Positions 1 to 6,019 of a stretch of 6,237 nt of DNA are shown here, piece by piece (the first letter of the stretch is position 1; each line of letters starts with the position of its first letter). This DNA is from Thiosocius sp965601425 (GTDB taxonomy: Bacteria > Pseudomonadota > Gammaproteobacteria > Chromatiales > Chromatiaceae): the NCBI GenBank assembly GCA_965601425.1, contig CBFCWF010000244.1:1-6237 (forward strand), written 5' to 3'. The notes beneath the pieces were generated by a model. That model saw nothing but the letters and a program-made list of their open reading frames with translations, did no database searches and was not told the DNA's origin. The translations under genes were made by a program, and so were the position numbers.

Positions 1-490
1 CGAGCAATACCCCGCCGGACCGCAGCCCGAGGGTCAATGCGGCGCCGATCGCGCCAATCAGGCTGAGTGCCGGTGTGCCGAGCAGGAGCGAGACTATCAG
101 CGTCCGCAACGCGTCCCATGAAAGGTCGTACTGCAGTCCGAGTACCGGTGCGATCAGCACCAGCGGGAGCCCGCTCACCAGCCAGTGGGCAATTACCTTG
201 CCGGTGACCAACAGCGCAACCGGCTGCGGCGTCAGCAGCATCTGCTCCAGCGAGCCGTCGCGGTGGTCGGCGGAAAATATCTGCTCCAGCGACAGCATCG
301 ACGCGAGCAGCGCGCCGACCCAGACGATCCCCGGCGCGATCAGGCGCAGCGTATCGCGCTCCGGGCCGATGCCCAGGGGGAACAGGCTGACCACGATGAC
401 GAAGAAGACCAGCGTGGTGAAGATGTCCGAGCGCCGTCTCAGCGCGATGGTCAGGTCGCGCCGAATGATCCAGTACAGCGGCTCAAGCAT
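1..490 (-). CDS. ccmB: Heme exporter permease CcmB (3' end cut by window edge)
   Basis: CcmB is the integral membrane subunit of the CcmABCD ABC complex, which works with CcmC to deliver heme to CcmE in the inner membrane during cytochrome c maturation. The visible 163 codons start at the ATG at 490-488 (MLEPLYWIIRRDL), which overlaps the end of ccmA in the sequence ATGCTTGA, so the two genes are probably translationally coupled. Family features are plain: a charged N-terminus with RRRSDIF near residue 20, hydrophobic helices at about residues 25-42, 50-66, 95-118 and 128-155, the segment EQIFSADHRDGSLEQ near 69-83, and GTPALSLIGAIGAALT near 138-153. CcmB proteins are usually about 220 residues, so roughly the last quarter lies beyond position 1. 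No frame damage is seen. The identification is firm; the role is taken from the family. Confidence 0.95.
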   Translation of the reverse strand, partial: MLEPLYWIIRRDLTIALRRRSDIFTTLVFFVIVVSLFPLGIGPERDTLRLIAPGIVWVGALLASMLSLEQIFSADHRDGSLEQMLLTPQPVALLVTGKVIAHWLVSGLPLVLIAPVLGLQYDLSWDALRTLIVSLLLGTPALSLIGAIGAALTLGLRSGGVLL

Positions 491-1133
491 GGTCGCGCCC
501 CAATGTCACCGTGCGCGTCTGCTCGCCGAGCATCGCGACCTCCTGGTGCGTGGTGACGACCGCCATACCGCCGTGTTCGATATGACGCCGGATTACGTCC
601 TGCAGCAATTCGACGGCGGCCACGTCGAGTGCGGTGAATGGCTCGTCCAGGATCCACAAGCGCGCCGCGTTGGCCAGCAGGCGAGCCAGCGCGACACGAC
701 GTTTCTGGCCCTGCGACAGGTGCTTGCTCGGCAGGTCCTCATGTCCCCGCAGCCCGATTTCGCCCAGAACCTCCCAGGCACGCTGCTCGGACAGCTCGAA
801 TCCGTCCAGCACGGCCGCGATCCGCAGATTCTCGACCGCGGTCAAGTCGCCCTTGATGCCGTTCAGATGCCCGAGGTAGAGCAGGTGGCGCGAATACTCC
901 TCGCGTAGTTTGCGGATGCTTTCGCCCTGCCAGCGGATCTCGCCGCTTTCGGGCAGCAGCAGGCCCGCCAATGCGCGCAACAGCGTGGTCTTGCCGCTGC
1001 CGTTGCGTCCCTCGACGCGCAGCAGCTCGCCGTCGTCGACGCCGAAGACCAGGCCGCTGAACAGCACACGGTCGCCGCGCACGCAGCTCAAGCCGTCGAT
1101 CTGCAGGGGGGTTCCGGCGTTGCCGTCGGGCAT
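483..1133 (-). CDS. ccmA: Heme exporter ATP-binding protein CcmA
   Basis: CcmA is the cytoplasmic ATPase of the CcmABCD complex; its ATP hydrolysis releases heme-loaded CcmE for cytochrome c assembly. The product is 216 residues (family about 205). It shows a complete ABC cassette: Walker A GRNGSGKT at 42-49, the YLGHLNGIKGDLTAVENL region typical of CcmA at about 86-103, the signature LSQGQKRR at 139-146, Walker B LWILDEP at 159-165 with catalytic Glu164, and the switch His196 in TTHQ. The ATG at 1133-1131 was chosen because family homology (LQIDGLSCVRG) begins about 10 residues later and a purine-rich GAGAG lies just upstream. The frame stays open for 71 more codons to 1346, but that extension is low in family resemblance and covers the divergent intergenic region. 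The stop codon overlaps the ccmB start by 8 nt. Confidence 0.96.
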   Translation of the reverse strand: MPDGNAGTPLQIDGLSCVRGDRVLFSGLVFGVDDGELLRVEGRNGSGKTTLLRALAGLLLPESGEIRWQGESIRKLREEYSRHLLYLGHLNGIKGDLTAVENLRIAAVLDGFELSEQRAWEVLGEIGLRGHEDLPSKHLSQGQKRRVALARLLANAARLWILDEPFTALDVAAVELLQDVIRRHIEHGGMAVVTTHQEVAMLGEQTRTVTLGRDHA

Positions 1134-1332
1134 CAGGCTCTCGGTTCGGTCGCGAAAAACGCCAGAGTCTACACCAAAGCGCGGTGCTGGCTGGTGGTCG
1201 GCGGTTGGCCGGACCCCGGCGCAACTGGCAGTCGGGCAACGCTTTGTAACCGTATGGTGCCCCTGCGGATTTGCAGTGGGCCGGCGCGAAGCGTTGACGG
1301 AACCTTTTGCACTGGGTACGAAAGTCTCGCAG
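1134..1332. promoter_or_regulatory. Divergent intergenic region between ccmA and the ATPase remnant
   Basis: This 199-bp region separates two outward-reading genes and must hold the ccmA promoter. On the minus strand a weak -10-like TAGACT at 1171-1166 would give a leader of about 25-30 nt to the ccmA ATG, but no good -35 matches it. On the plus strand TTGACG (1294-1299) lies 17 nt before TACGAA (1317-1322); the -35 match is good and the -10 poor. It would start transcription almost at the proposed ATG at 1333. Neither promoter is strong by eye and no operator palindrome was found. Open frames run through the region from both sides, but they look like uninterrupted GC-rich sequence and not like genes. 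Confidence 0.35.
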
Positions 1333-2253
1333 ATGACCGTCCGCATGACCGAACCATGGCATTGCCGCTCGGCGCAGCAGGCCGCACAGACACTCGGTGT
1401 CGATGTGCGGACCGGCCTACCGACCGAACGGGCGGCGCGTGAGCTGGTCCGGCACGGGCCGAATCGGCTGATCGAACAGGGGCGGCGTGGCCTCGGGCGT
1501 ATTCTGCTGGGTCAGTTCGGTGACTTCATGATCCTGGTGCTGATCGCCGCAGCCGCTATCTCCGGGCTGCTCGGCGAGCTGATCGACAGCATAGCGATAC
1601 TGGTCATCATTGCGCTCAATGCCGTCATTGGCGTGGTCCAGGAATACCGCGCCGAGCGCGCGCTCGAAGCGCTCAAGCGGCTTGCCGTGCCGCAGGCCAC
1701 GGTTCGCCGCGATGGACGGCCGGTCACGGTGCCCAGTGAGGCCCTGGTGCCGGGTGATCCGGTGTTGCTGGAGGCGGGCAACCTGGTCCCGGCCGACGTG
1801 CGCCTGATCGAGGCAGCCGCGCTGCAGGCCGACGAGGCGGCGCTGACCGGCGAGTCGACCCCGGTCATGAAGCTTGTCGAGGCGCTCGATGATCCCGGGC
1901 TCGGCGTGGGCGATCGCAGCAACATGCTGTTTCGCGGCACCCTGGTGACCGACGGCCTGCCCGGCCTCGCGCTGTCGTTCGAGCCGGGTGAGCGGGGTTT
2001 GATGCGACGCCCGCCACGTCCGCCGGGCGAATCCGTGTTTGCCCATGGCATGGGTTGGCATATGCTCGGCATCGGGCTGTTTATCGGCGGCCTGTCCATC
2101 GCATCACAGGCCTGGGCCTTCCACTCGGGCAGCGAAAACTGGCAGACGGTCGTGTTCAATGTCCTGACCTTCGCCCAGCTGTTTCACGTGCTCGCGATAC
2201 GCTCGGAGCAGCAGCCGCTGTGGCGTATCGGCCTGCTTTCCAACCGGCCCTAG
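1333..2253 (+). pseudogene. P2-type cation-transporting ATPase remnant, internally deleted and C-terminally truncated
   Basis: The parent family moves cations such as Ca2+ across the inner membrane through an aspartyl-phosphate intermediate. The 306-residue frame keeps the N-terminal domain (WHCRSAQQAAQTLGV), helices M1 and M2 at about 65-82 and 85-103, and the actuator domain with LTGES at 171-175, up to SNMLFRGTLVT at 197-206. It then jumps to the end of M6 (LVTDGLPGLAL, 204-214), the MRRPPRPP loop (224-231), M7 (about 241-262) and M8 (about 272-289), and stops after GLLSNRP. Missing are M3-M5 and most of M6, the DKTGT phosphorylation site, the nucleotide-binding domain, the TGDGxND hinge, and M9-M10. 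Family members are about 850-900 residues, so pumping by the known mechanism is impossible. The start is uncertain: ATG 1333 or 1345, both with weak ribosome binding sites. The frame is open across the join, so a short membrane protein could still be made. I favour a decaying gene over a domesticated one. Confidence 0.85.
1942..1950 (+). other. Inferred deletion junction inside the ATPase remnant (Leu-Val-Thr codons)
   Basis: The nine bases CTGGTGACC encode LVT at residues 204-206. In intact P2-type ATPases a GT-x-V-T-like sequence follows NMLF after the actuator domain, and a separate NLVTDGLPA sequence lies at the end of M6 (in SERCA it includes Thr799 and the ion-binding Asp800). Here the left context is the first site and the right context the second. 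The simplest reading is recombination between two short identical stretches, which kept the reading frame and removed roughly 480-550 codons. The ancestral sequence is not visible, so the exact breakpoint and repeat length are inferred. Confidence 0.5.
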
Positions 2254-2263
2254 ACCGCCCCTC

Positions 2264-2278
2264 CCGACTCCCCGTCGG
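2264..2278 (+). terminator. Small hairpin after the ATPase remnant, doubtful terminator
   Basis: A perfect 5-bp stem (CCGAC/GTCGG) with a 5-nt loop (TCCCC) starts 10 nt after the remnant's stop codon. No T-run follows; the next bases are ATAGGTTATTTG. It could be a leftover of a terminator or a chance pairing. Confidence 0.2.
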
Positions 2279-2287
2279 ATAGGTTAT

Positions 2288-2315
2288 TTGACCGTTGGCA
2301 TTACTGGCCTATGAT
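2288..2315 (+). promoter_or_regulatory. Sigma70-like promoter of the Crp/Fnr regulator
   Basis: TTGACC at 2288-2293 (5 of 6 to the -35 consensus) is separated by 16 nt from TATGAT at 2310-2315 (5 of 6 to the -10 consensus). Transcription would begin near 2322 and give a leader of about 85 nt before the GTG at 2408. No FNR-type box (TTGAT-N4-ATCAA) was found nearby, so autoregulation through such a site is not supported. Confidence 0.65.
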
Positions 2316-2407
2316 GCAAGATCGGATGCTGTCGGCGGCAGGCACGTCACCCCGACACCCAGATGGTCGCCGGCGATGCCGCAACACTAGATGGAGATTC
2401 CCAGTCT

Positions 2408-3157
2408 GTGCCCAAGTCCAGGCTTACCGAGATGCAAAGCCCGCCCACGCGCTGTGTCGACTGCCCGGTGCGGCAGAAGGCGCTGTTTCAGGTGGTCGCA
2501 GAAGACTATCTGAGCGACGCGGAATCGCTGCGGGCGGGTCAGTTTCGGGTGCCGGCCCGCAGTCACCTGTATCAGGAGTGCTCCCCGGCGACCATGGCCT
2601 ACACCCTGTTCGAGGGCTGGCTGCTGTTGCACAGGACCCACTCGGACGGCAGCCGCCAGGGACTGCGCATCGCGTTGCCGGGTGATTTCATCGGCTACTC
2701 CGCGCTGCATTCCGACCACAGCCATGGAGCGATGGCGATCACCGATGTGGTCGTGTGCGGCTTCGACCAGGCCGATCTGCACCAGATGATCGACAAGCAC
2801 TTGGAGATCGCGCGCCAGATCAACGATATACAGGCGCACTACCTGGCGACATGCGAATCCAACGTGCTGGGCCTCGGACGAAAGTCGGCCGAGCAGCGGA
2901 TTGCGTATGTCGTCGCCGAACTCTACGATCGTCTCGGCCGTCGCGGGGAATTGGACGGGGAGAACGGCAGCATGCCGTTTCCGCTGACCCAGGAGATGCT
3001 CGGGGAGCTCGCGGGCCTGACGCCGGTGCATACAAACCGTGTGTTGAGGAAGCTGCGCAGTGACGGCGTCATGGTCTGCGATCGGCAGCGAATTGCGATC
3101 CTCGATCCTCGGCGCCTCGTGGAGATCGGCGACTATCGACCCAGCTATATCGCCTGA
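2408..3157 (+). CDS. Crp/Fnr-family transcriptional regulator, FNR-like with CxxC N-terminus
   Basis: This is a one-component DNA-binding regulator of the Crp/Fnr superfamily, which commonly controls respiratory genes. Numbered from the GTG at 2408 (249 residues), it has a CVDCP motif at 16-20, a cyclic-nucleotide-binding-type beta barrel at about 45-120 including LPGDFIGYSAL (90-100), a dimerisation helix at about 123-160, and a C-terminal helix-turn-helix in which LTQEMLGELAGLTPVHTNRVLRKL (193-216) holds the recognition helix VHTNRVLRKL. E. coli FNR binds [4Fe-4S] through Cys20, 23, 29 and 122. Here Cys16 and Cys19 match 20 and 23, and Cys117 (VVVCGFDQ) matches 122, but the place of Cys29 is Ala. 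The recognition-helix residues differ from FNR (HTNR against ETISR), so another target site is likely. Start choice: GTG 2408 has GGAG 11 nt upstream; ATG 2432 and ATG 2363 are alternatives. Family assignment is firm; signal and targets are unknown. Confidence 0.9.
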   Translation: MPKSRLTEMQSPPTRCVDCPVRQKALFQVVAEDYLSDAESLRAGQFRVPARSHLYQECSPATMAYTLFEGWLLLHRTHSDGSRQGLRIALPGDFIGYSALHSDHSHGAMAITDVVVCGFDQADLHQMIDKHLEIARQINDIQAHYLATCESNVLGLGRKSAEQRIAYVVAELYDRLGRRGELDGENGSMPFPLTQEMLGELAGLTPVHTNRVLRKLRSDGVMVCDRQRIAILDPRRLVEIGDYRPSYIA

Positions 3158-3192
3158 AATCGGCGACGGTATCCCGGGCAGGGGCGAGCCGG

Positions 3193-3198
3193 TATAAT
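3193..3198 (+). promoter_or_regulatory. Consensus -10 element (TATAAT) upstream of the cytochrome gene
   Basis: A perfect TATAAT lies 61 nt before the GTG of the cytochrome gene, in an AT-rich island within GC-rich DNA. The region 17 nt upstream (around 3170-3175, TATCCC) is a poor -35, so activation by a regulator would fit, but no recognisable activator site was found. Transcription would start near 3205. Confidence 0.45.
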
Positions 3199-3221
3199 TA
3201 TCCGGAATTTTTTCGCGACCG

Positions 3222-3234
3222 GGTCCACTGGACC
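3222..3234 (+). repeat. Perfect 6-bp inverted repeat in the cytochrome 5' leader
   Basis: GGTCCA and TGGACC face each other around one central base, between the proposed start of transcription and the ribosome binding site. In RNA it would fold as a 5-bp stem with a 3-nt loop; GCCGATTTTT follows, so a weak attenuator is thinkable. It could equally be an operator half-site pair or chance in GC-rich DNA. Confidence 0.3.
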
Positions 3235-3246
3235 GCCGATTTTTCG

Positions 3247-3251
3247 AGGAG
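3247..3251 (+). promoter_or_regulatory. Ribosome binding site AGGAG of the cytochrome gene
   Basis: AGGAG lies 8 nt before the GTG at 3260-3262. This decides the start as GTG, since the first downstream ATG would cut off the beginning of the membrane anchor. Confidence 0.8.
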
Positions 3252-3259
3252 CGACTACC

Positions 3260-3976
3260 GTGTCTGCAAAAAACGACGCCGCCTTTCTGCGCATGTTCTT
3301 GATCGTTATCGGGGCGCTGGTCGCCTTCACGATCGTGATCCTGATTCTTGCGAACCGGATCATGGGGGTCGTCGAGGAGCAGCGCGGCGAGGACCCGAGG
3401 CAACGGGACGCACTGATCGAGCGCATACAGCCGGTGGGTTCGGTGAACGTCGCAGCGGCCACCGCTGCGGAGGCGCAGCCGCAGAGCGGCGCCGACATCG
3501 TCGCGGCGAGCAGCGACGCGGCCCCGGCCGCCGACGCCGGTCCGGTAGATGCGGCGCAGGCGATGGCTTCCAATGCGGCCTCGGCCGTCGGGGAAGTCGC
3601 CTCAGACGCGGTCGCGGCCGTCGCCGGGGTTGCCGCCGCGGTGACGCCGGATACGGCCAGCGAACCGGATGCCGCGAGTGCCGCACCGTCCGTCGCGGCG
3701 GAATCCGCGACCGCCGCCGCGCCGGCCGCTGACCTGGCAAAGGGCAAATCCGTGTATGACGTCGCCTGTTTCGCCTGTCATATGACCGGTGCGGCGGGCG
3801 CGCCGAAAATGGGTGACAAGGCGGCCTGGGCACCGCGCATTGCGCAGGGCATGGAGACGCTGGTGCACAACGCGATCAGCGGCAAGAACGCCATGCCGCC
3901 CAAGGGCGGGCGCACCGACCTGTCAGACCAGGATGTCTTGTCCGCGGTCGCTTATCTGGTGCAGCAGTCCCAGTAA
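3260..3976 (+). CDS. Membrane-anchored c5-type monoheme cytochrome c
   Basis: This is an electron-transfer protein held in the inner membrane with its heme domain in the periplasm. The 238 residues are arranged as a short cytoplasmic start (SAKNDAAFL), one uncleaved signal-anchor helix at about 11-31 (FLIVIGALVAFTIVILIL), a charged stretch at 36-57, a low-complexity Ala/Asp/Ser/Val-rich linker at about 64-158, and a cytochrome c domain at about 159-238. The heme is attached at CFACH (170-174), and the distal ligand is probably Met212 in KNAMPPKGG, as in the cytochrome c5 family. The end SDQDVLSAVAYLVQQ is the usual terminal helix. Heme attachment would need the Ccm system, two genes of which lie about 2 kb away. 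The linker is long for this family, which could let the heme domain reach distant partners. The gene has its own leader and is probably transcribed alone. Its electron donors and acceptors cannot be told from the sequence. Confidence 0.93.
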   Translation: MSAKNDAAFLRMFLIVIGALVAFTIVILILANRIMGVVEEQRGEDPRQRDALIERIQPVGSVNVAAATAAEAQPQSGADIVAASSDAAPAADAGPVDAAQAMASNAASAVGEVASDAVAAVAGVAAAVTPDTASEPDAASAAPSVAAESATAAAPAADLAKGKSVYDVACFACHMTGAAGAPKMGDKAAWAPRIAQGMETLVHNAISGKNAMPPKGGRTDLSDQDVLSAVAYLVQQSQ

Positions 3977-4001
3977 CGGGGCTTCCGCCCGCGGCCGGCG
4001 C
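3977..4001. other. 25-nt convergent gap between cytochrome and rep
   Basis: The two stop codons are separated by 25 nt. A small stem GGGC-TTCC-GCCC lies at about 3979-3990, but there is no T-run on either strand, so a bidirectional intrinsic terminator is not supported. Overlapping transcripts or Rho-dependent ends are likely. Confidence 0.3.
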
Positions 4002-6008
4002 TCATGTCCCCAGCATGGCCTTCAGATTGGCCAGCTGGGCCTTTCCGCGGGCCCGTTTCTCTTCACTCGACAGCTTGGCGCCGCGTCCCTCCCAGCGCAG
4101 GTCGTCGGCCGGCAGCTCTTGCAGGAAGCGACTCGCCTCGCAGCCTGTGAGTTCGCCGGCCCGCCGCCGCCGTTCGGCGCAGGTCATCACCAGCGTACGC
4201 TGGGCGCGGGTCAGCCCCACATAGGCCAGGCGGCGCTCTTCGGCGATGTTGTCTTCCTCAATGCTGCTGCGATGCGGCAACAGATCCTCCTCCATGCCGA
4301 CCAAGAAGACGTGCGGAAACTCCAGGCCCTTGGCGCCGTGCAGCGTCATCAATACGACACGATCTCCGCTGGCCTCCTCGTCCTGGCGCTCGAGGATGTC
4401 CAGCAGCGACAGATGATTCACCATGCTGCCGAGGCTGTCACCGCGCTGCGCGTCGTGCTGTAGCCTCGCCAGCCAGTCGAGCAGCTCTTCGACGTTCTCC
4501 CAACGCCGCACGGCGGCCTTCTCGCTGCTGCTGGTCTGATCCAGCCACTCACGGTAGCCGATGTCCGCCAACAGCTGGCGCACGGTGTCGACCGGTGCCT
4601 CGGTCTCCGCGTTGCGCGCAACGGCACCGAGCCACGCGCCGAACTCGCGCAACCTGGCGAGCGGTCGGGCCTTGAGTCGGGTGTCCAGCCCGAACTCACC
4701 GATCGCCGACAACAGGTTGCATCCCCGTTCGGCCGCGTAGGCCGCCAACCCCTCGAGCGTGCTGCTGCCGATCTCGCGCCGCGGCGTGTTGATGATGCGC
4801 AACAGTGCGCTGTCATCGTCCGGATTGGCGACCAGGCGCAGGTAGGCCATCACGTCCTTGACCTCGCTGCGCGCAAAGAACGAGGTGCCGCCGCTGATGA
4901 AATAGGGAATGTTCTGGGTACGCAGCGCCTTCTCGAACGGCCGTGCCTGGTGGTTGCCGCGGTACAGGATCGCGAAGCTTGCATAGGCCGCCCCGCTGTT
5001 GAAGCGCCGATGGATGATCTCGCTGACCACCCGTTCGGCCTCGTCCTCCTCGTCCCTGCAGGTGATCACGCGCAGCGGATCGCCGGGACCCAGCTCGCTC
5101 CACAGGCGCTTGTCGAAAAGGTGTTCGTTGTTTGCGATCAGCGTGTTGGCGGCGCGCAGGATGCGCCCGGTCGATCGATAGTTCTGCTCCAGCTTGATTA
5201 CCCGCAGGTGATGGAAATCTTCACGCAACCGGGCCAGGTTCTCGGGACGCGCGCCGCGCCACGCGTAGATCGACTGGTCATCGTCGCCGACCACGGTCAA
5301 CGCGGCCCTGACCCCGACAAGCAGCTTGACCAGCGCGTATTGCGCACCGTTGGTGTCCTGGTACTCGTCTACCAGCAGGTAGCGGATCCTGTTTTGCCAA
5401 CGCTCGCGCAGTGCCGCGTCGGCGCCCAGAAGGTGCACCGGCAGCAGGATCAGGTCGTCGAAATCCACCGCATTGTACGCACGCAGCGCGCGCTGATAGA
5501 CGCCGTACAACGCAGCGAAATAGGCATCCAGGTCGTCTTTCGCCCCGCCCATCGCGGCGTCCGGATCGATCAGCTCGTTCTTCCAGGCCGAGATCTGCCA
5601 GCGCGCACGCTGCAGTGTCTCCCGGTCGGCGTCGTTGCGCTTCGCCAGCTCGCGCAGTAGTTGCTCGACATCCTGCTCGTCGAGAATGCTGAAGCCACGC
5701 CGCAGCCCGGCCGGCCCGAGCTCGCGCCGAATGATGTTCAGGCCGAGCGTGTGGAACGTCGAGATCGTCAGGCCGCGGCTCGCATCACCGCCGAGCAGCC
5801 GACCGACACGCTCCTTCATTTCACGTGCCGCCTTGTTGGTGAAGGTCACGGCCGTGATATGCCTTGGCATCATCTCGGCGTGCTCGATCAGGTGCGCGAT
5901 CTTCGCGGTGATCACGCGCGTCTTGCCCGATCCGGCGCCGGCCAGCACCAGCAGCGGCCCATCGAGGTAGCGGACAGCCTCGCGTTGTCTTGGGTTGAGG
6001 TCGTGCAT
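4002..6008 (-). CDS. rep: ATP-dependent DNA helicase Rep
   Basis: Rep is a superfamily 1A 3'-5' helicase that travels with the replisome, clears proteins ahead of forks and supports restart. The product is 668 residues (E. coli Rep 673). All motifs are present: Q motif LNPRQREAV (4-12), Walker A AGAGSGKT (23-30), Ia TFTNKAAREMKERV (55-68), TISTFHTLGLNII (81-93), motif II LLVDEYQDTN (211-220), motif III VVGDDDQSIYAWRGARPENL (239-258), IV KLEQNYRSTGRIL (272-284), V MTLHGAKGLEF (554-564) and VI RRLAYVGLTRAQ (592-603). The stretches YRGNHQARPFEKAL and ISGGTSFFAR and the end LANLKAML match Rep and not UvrD or PcrA. The ATG at 6008-6006 was chosen because family homology starts at residue 2; an in-frame ATG at 6173 would overlap the upstream gene. 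rep starts 11 nt after that gene's stop and lacks an obvious ribosome binding site, so translational coupling is plausible. Confidence 0.97.
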   Translation of the reverse strand: MHDLNPRQREAVRYLDGPLLVLAGAGSGKTRVITAKIAHLIEHAEMMPRHITAVTFTNKAAREMKERVGRLLGGDASRGLTISTFHTLGLNIIRRELGPAGLRRGFSILDEQDVEQLLRELAKRNDADRETLQRARWQISAWKNELIDPDAAMGGAKDDLDAYFAALYGVYQRALRAYNAVDFDDLILLPVHLLGADAALRERWQNRIRYLLVDEYQDTNGAQYALVKLLVGVRAALTVVGDDDQSIYAWRGARPENLARLREDFHHLRVIKLEQNYRSTGRILRAANTLIANNEHLFDKRLWSELGPGDPLRVITCRDEEDEAERVVSEIIHRRFNSGAAYASFAILYRGNHQARPFEKALRTQNIPYFISGGTSFFARSEVKDVMAYLRLVANPDDDSALLRIINTPRREIGSSTLEGLAAYAAERGCNLLSAIGEFGLDTRLKARPLARLREFGAWLGAVARNAETEAPVDTVRQLLADIGYREWLDQTSSSEKAAVRRWENVEELLDWLARLQHDAQRGDSLGSMVNHLSLLDILERQDEEASGDRVVLMTLHGAKGLEFPHVFLVGMEEDLLPHRSSIEEDNIAEERRLAYVGLTRAQRTLVMTCAERRRRAGELTGCEASRFLQELPADDLRWEGRGAKLSSEEKRARGKAQLANLKAMLGT

Positions 6009-6019
6009 CGCGGGGCGGG

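Noticed and set aside
75..908. Long plus-strand open frame (277 codons) opposite ccmB and ccmA
   Set aside because: It is the antisense shadow of two firmly identified genes and shows no domain resemblance; long antisense frames are common in GC-rich DNA.
910..1332. Upstream extension of the ATPase remnant frame, antisense to ccmA
   Set aside because: The frame is open for 141 codons before the proposed start, but the translation is Ser/Arg/Pro-rich shadow sequence of ccmA and family homology begins only after 1345.
1134..1346. N-terminal extension of CcmA by 71 residues
   Set aside because: The extension lies outside the ABC domain, matches no known CcmA start, and would remove the ccmA promoter region.
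3183..3215. Possible intrinsic terminator of the regulator gene (CCGG arms around an AT core, then a T-run)
   Set aside because: The GC arms are only 4 bp and pair with a bulge, and the same bases form a perfect -10 element, so a promoter is the better reading.
2387..3403. 338-codon minus-strand open frame opposite the regulator
   Set aside because: It is antisense to a clear Crp/Fnr gene and runs on through the intergenic region into the cytochrome gene; its composition is that of a shadow frame.
3145..3747. Ala/Ser-rich minus-strand frame opposite the cytochrome linker
   Set aside because: It is explained by the repetitive GC-rich linker codons read backwards; no motif supports a protein.
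4950..5660. 236-codon plus-strand frame opposite rep
   Set aside because: It is antisense to conserved helicase motifs III, IV and neighbouring regions, with no independent evidence.
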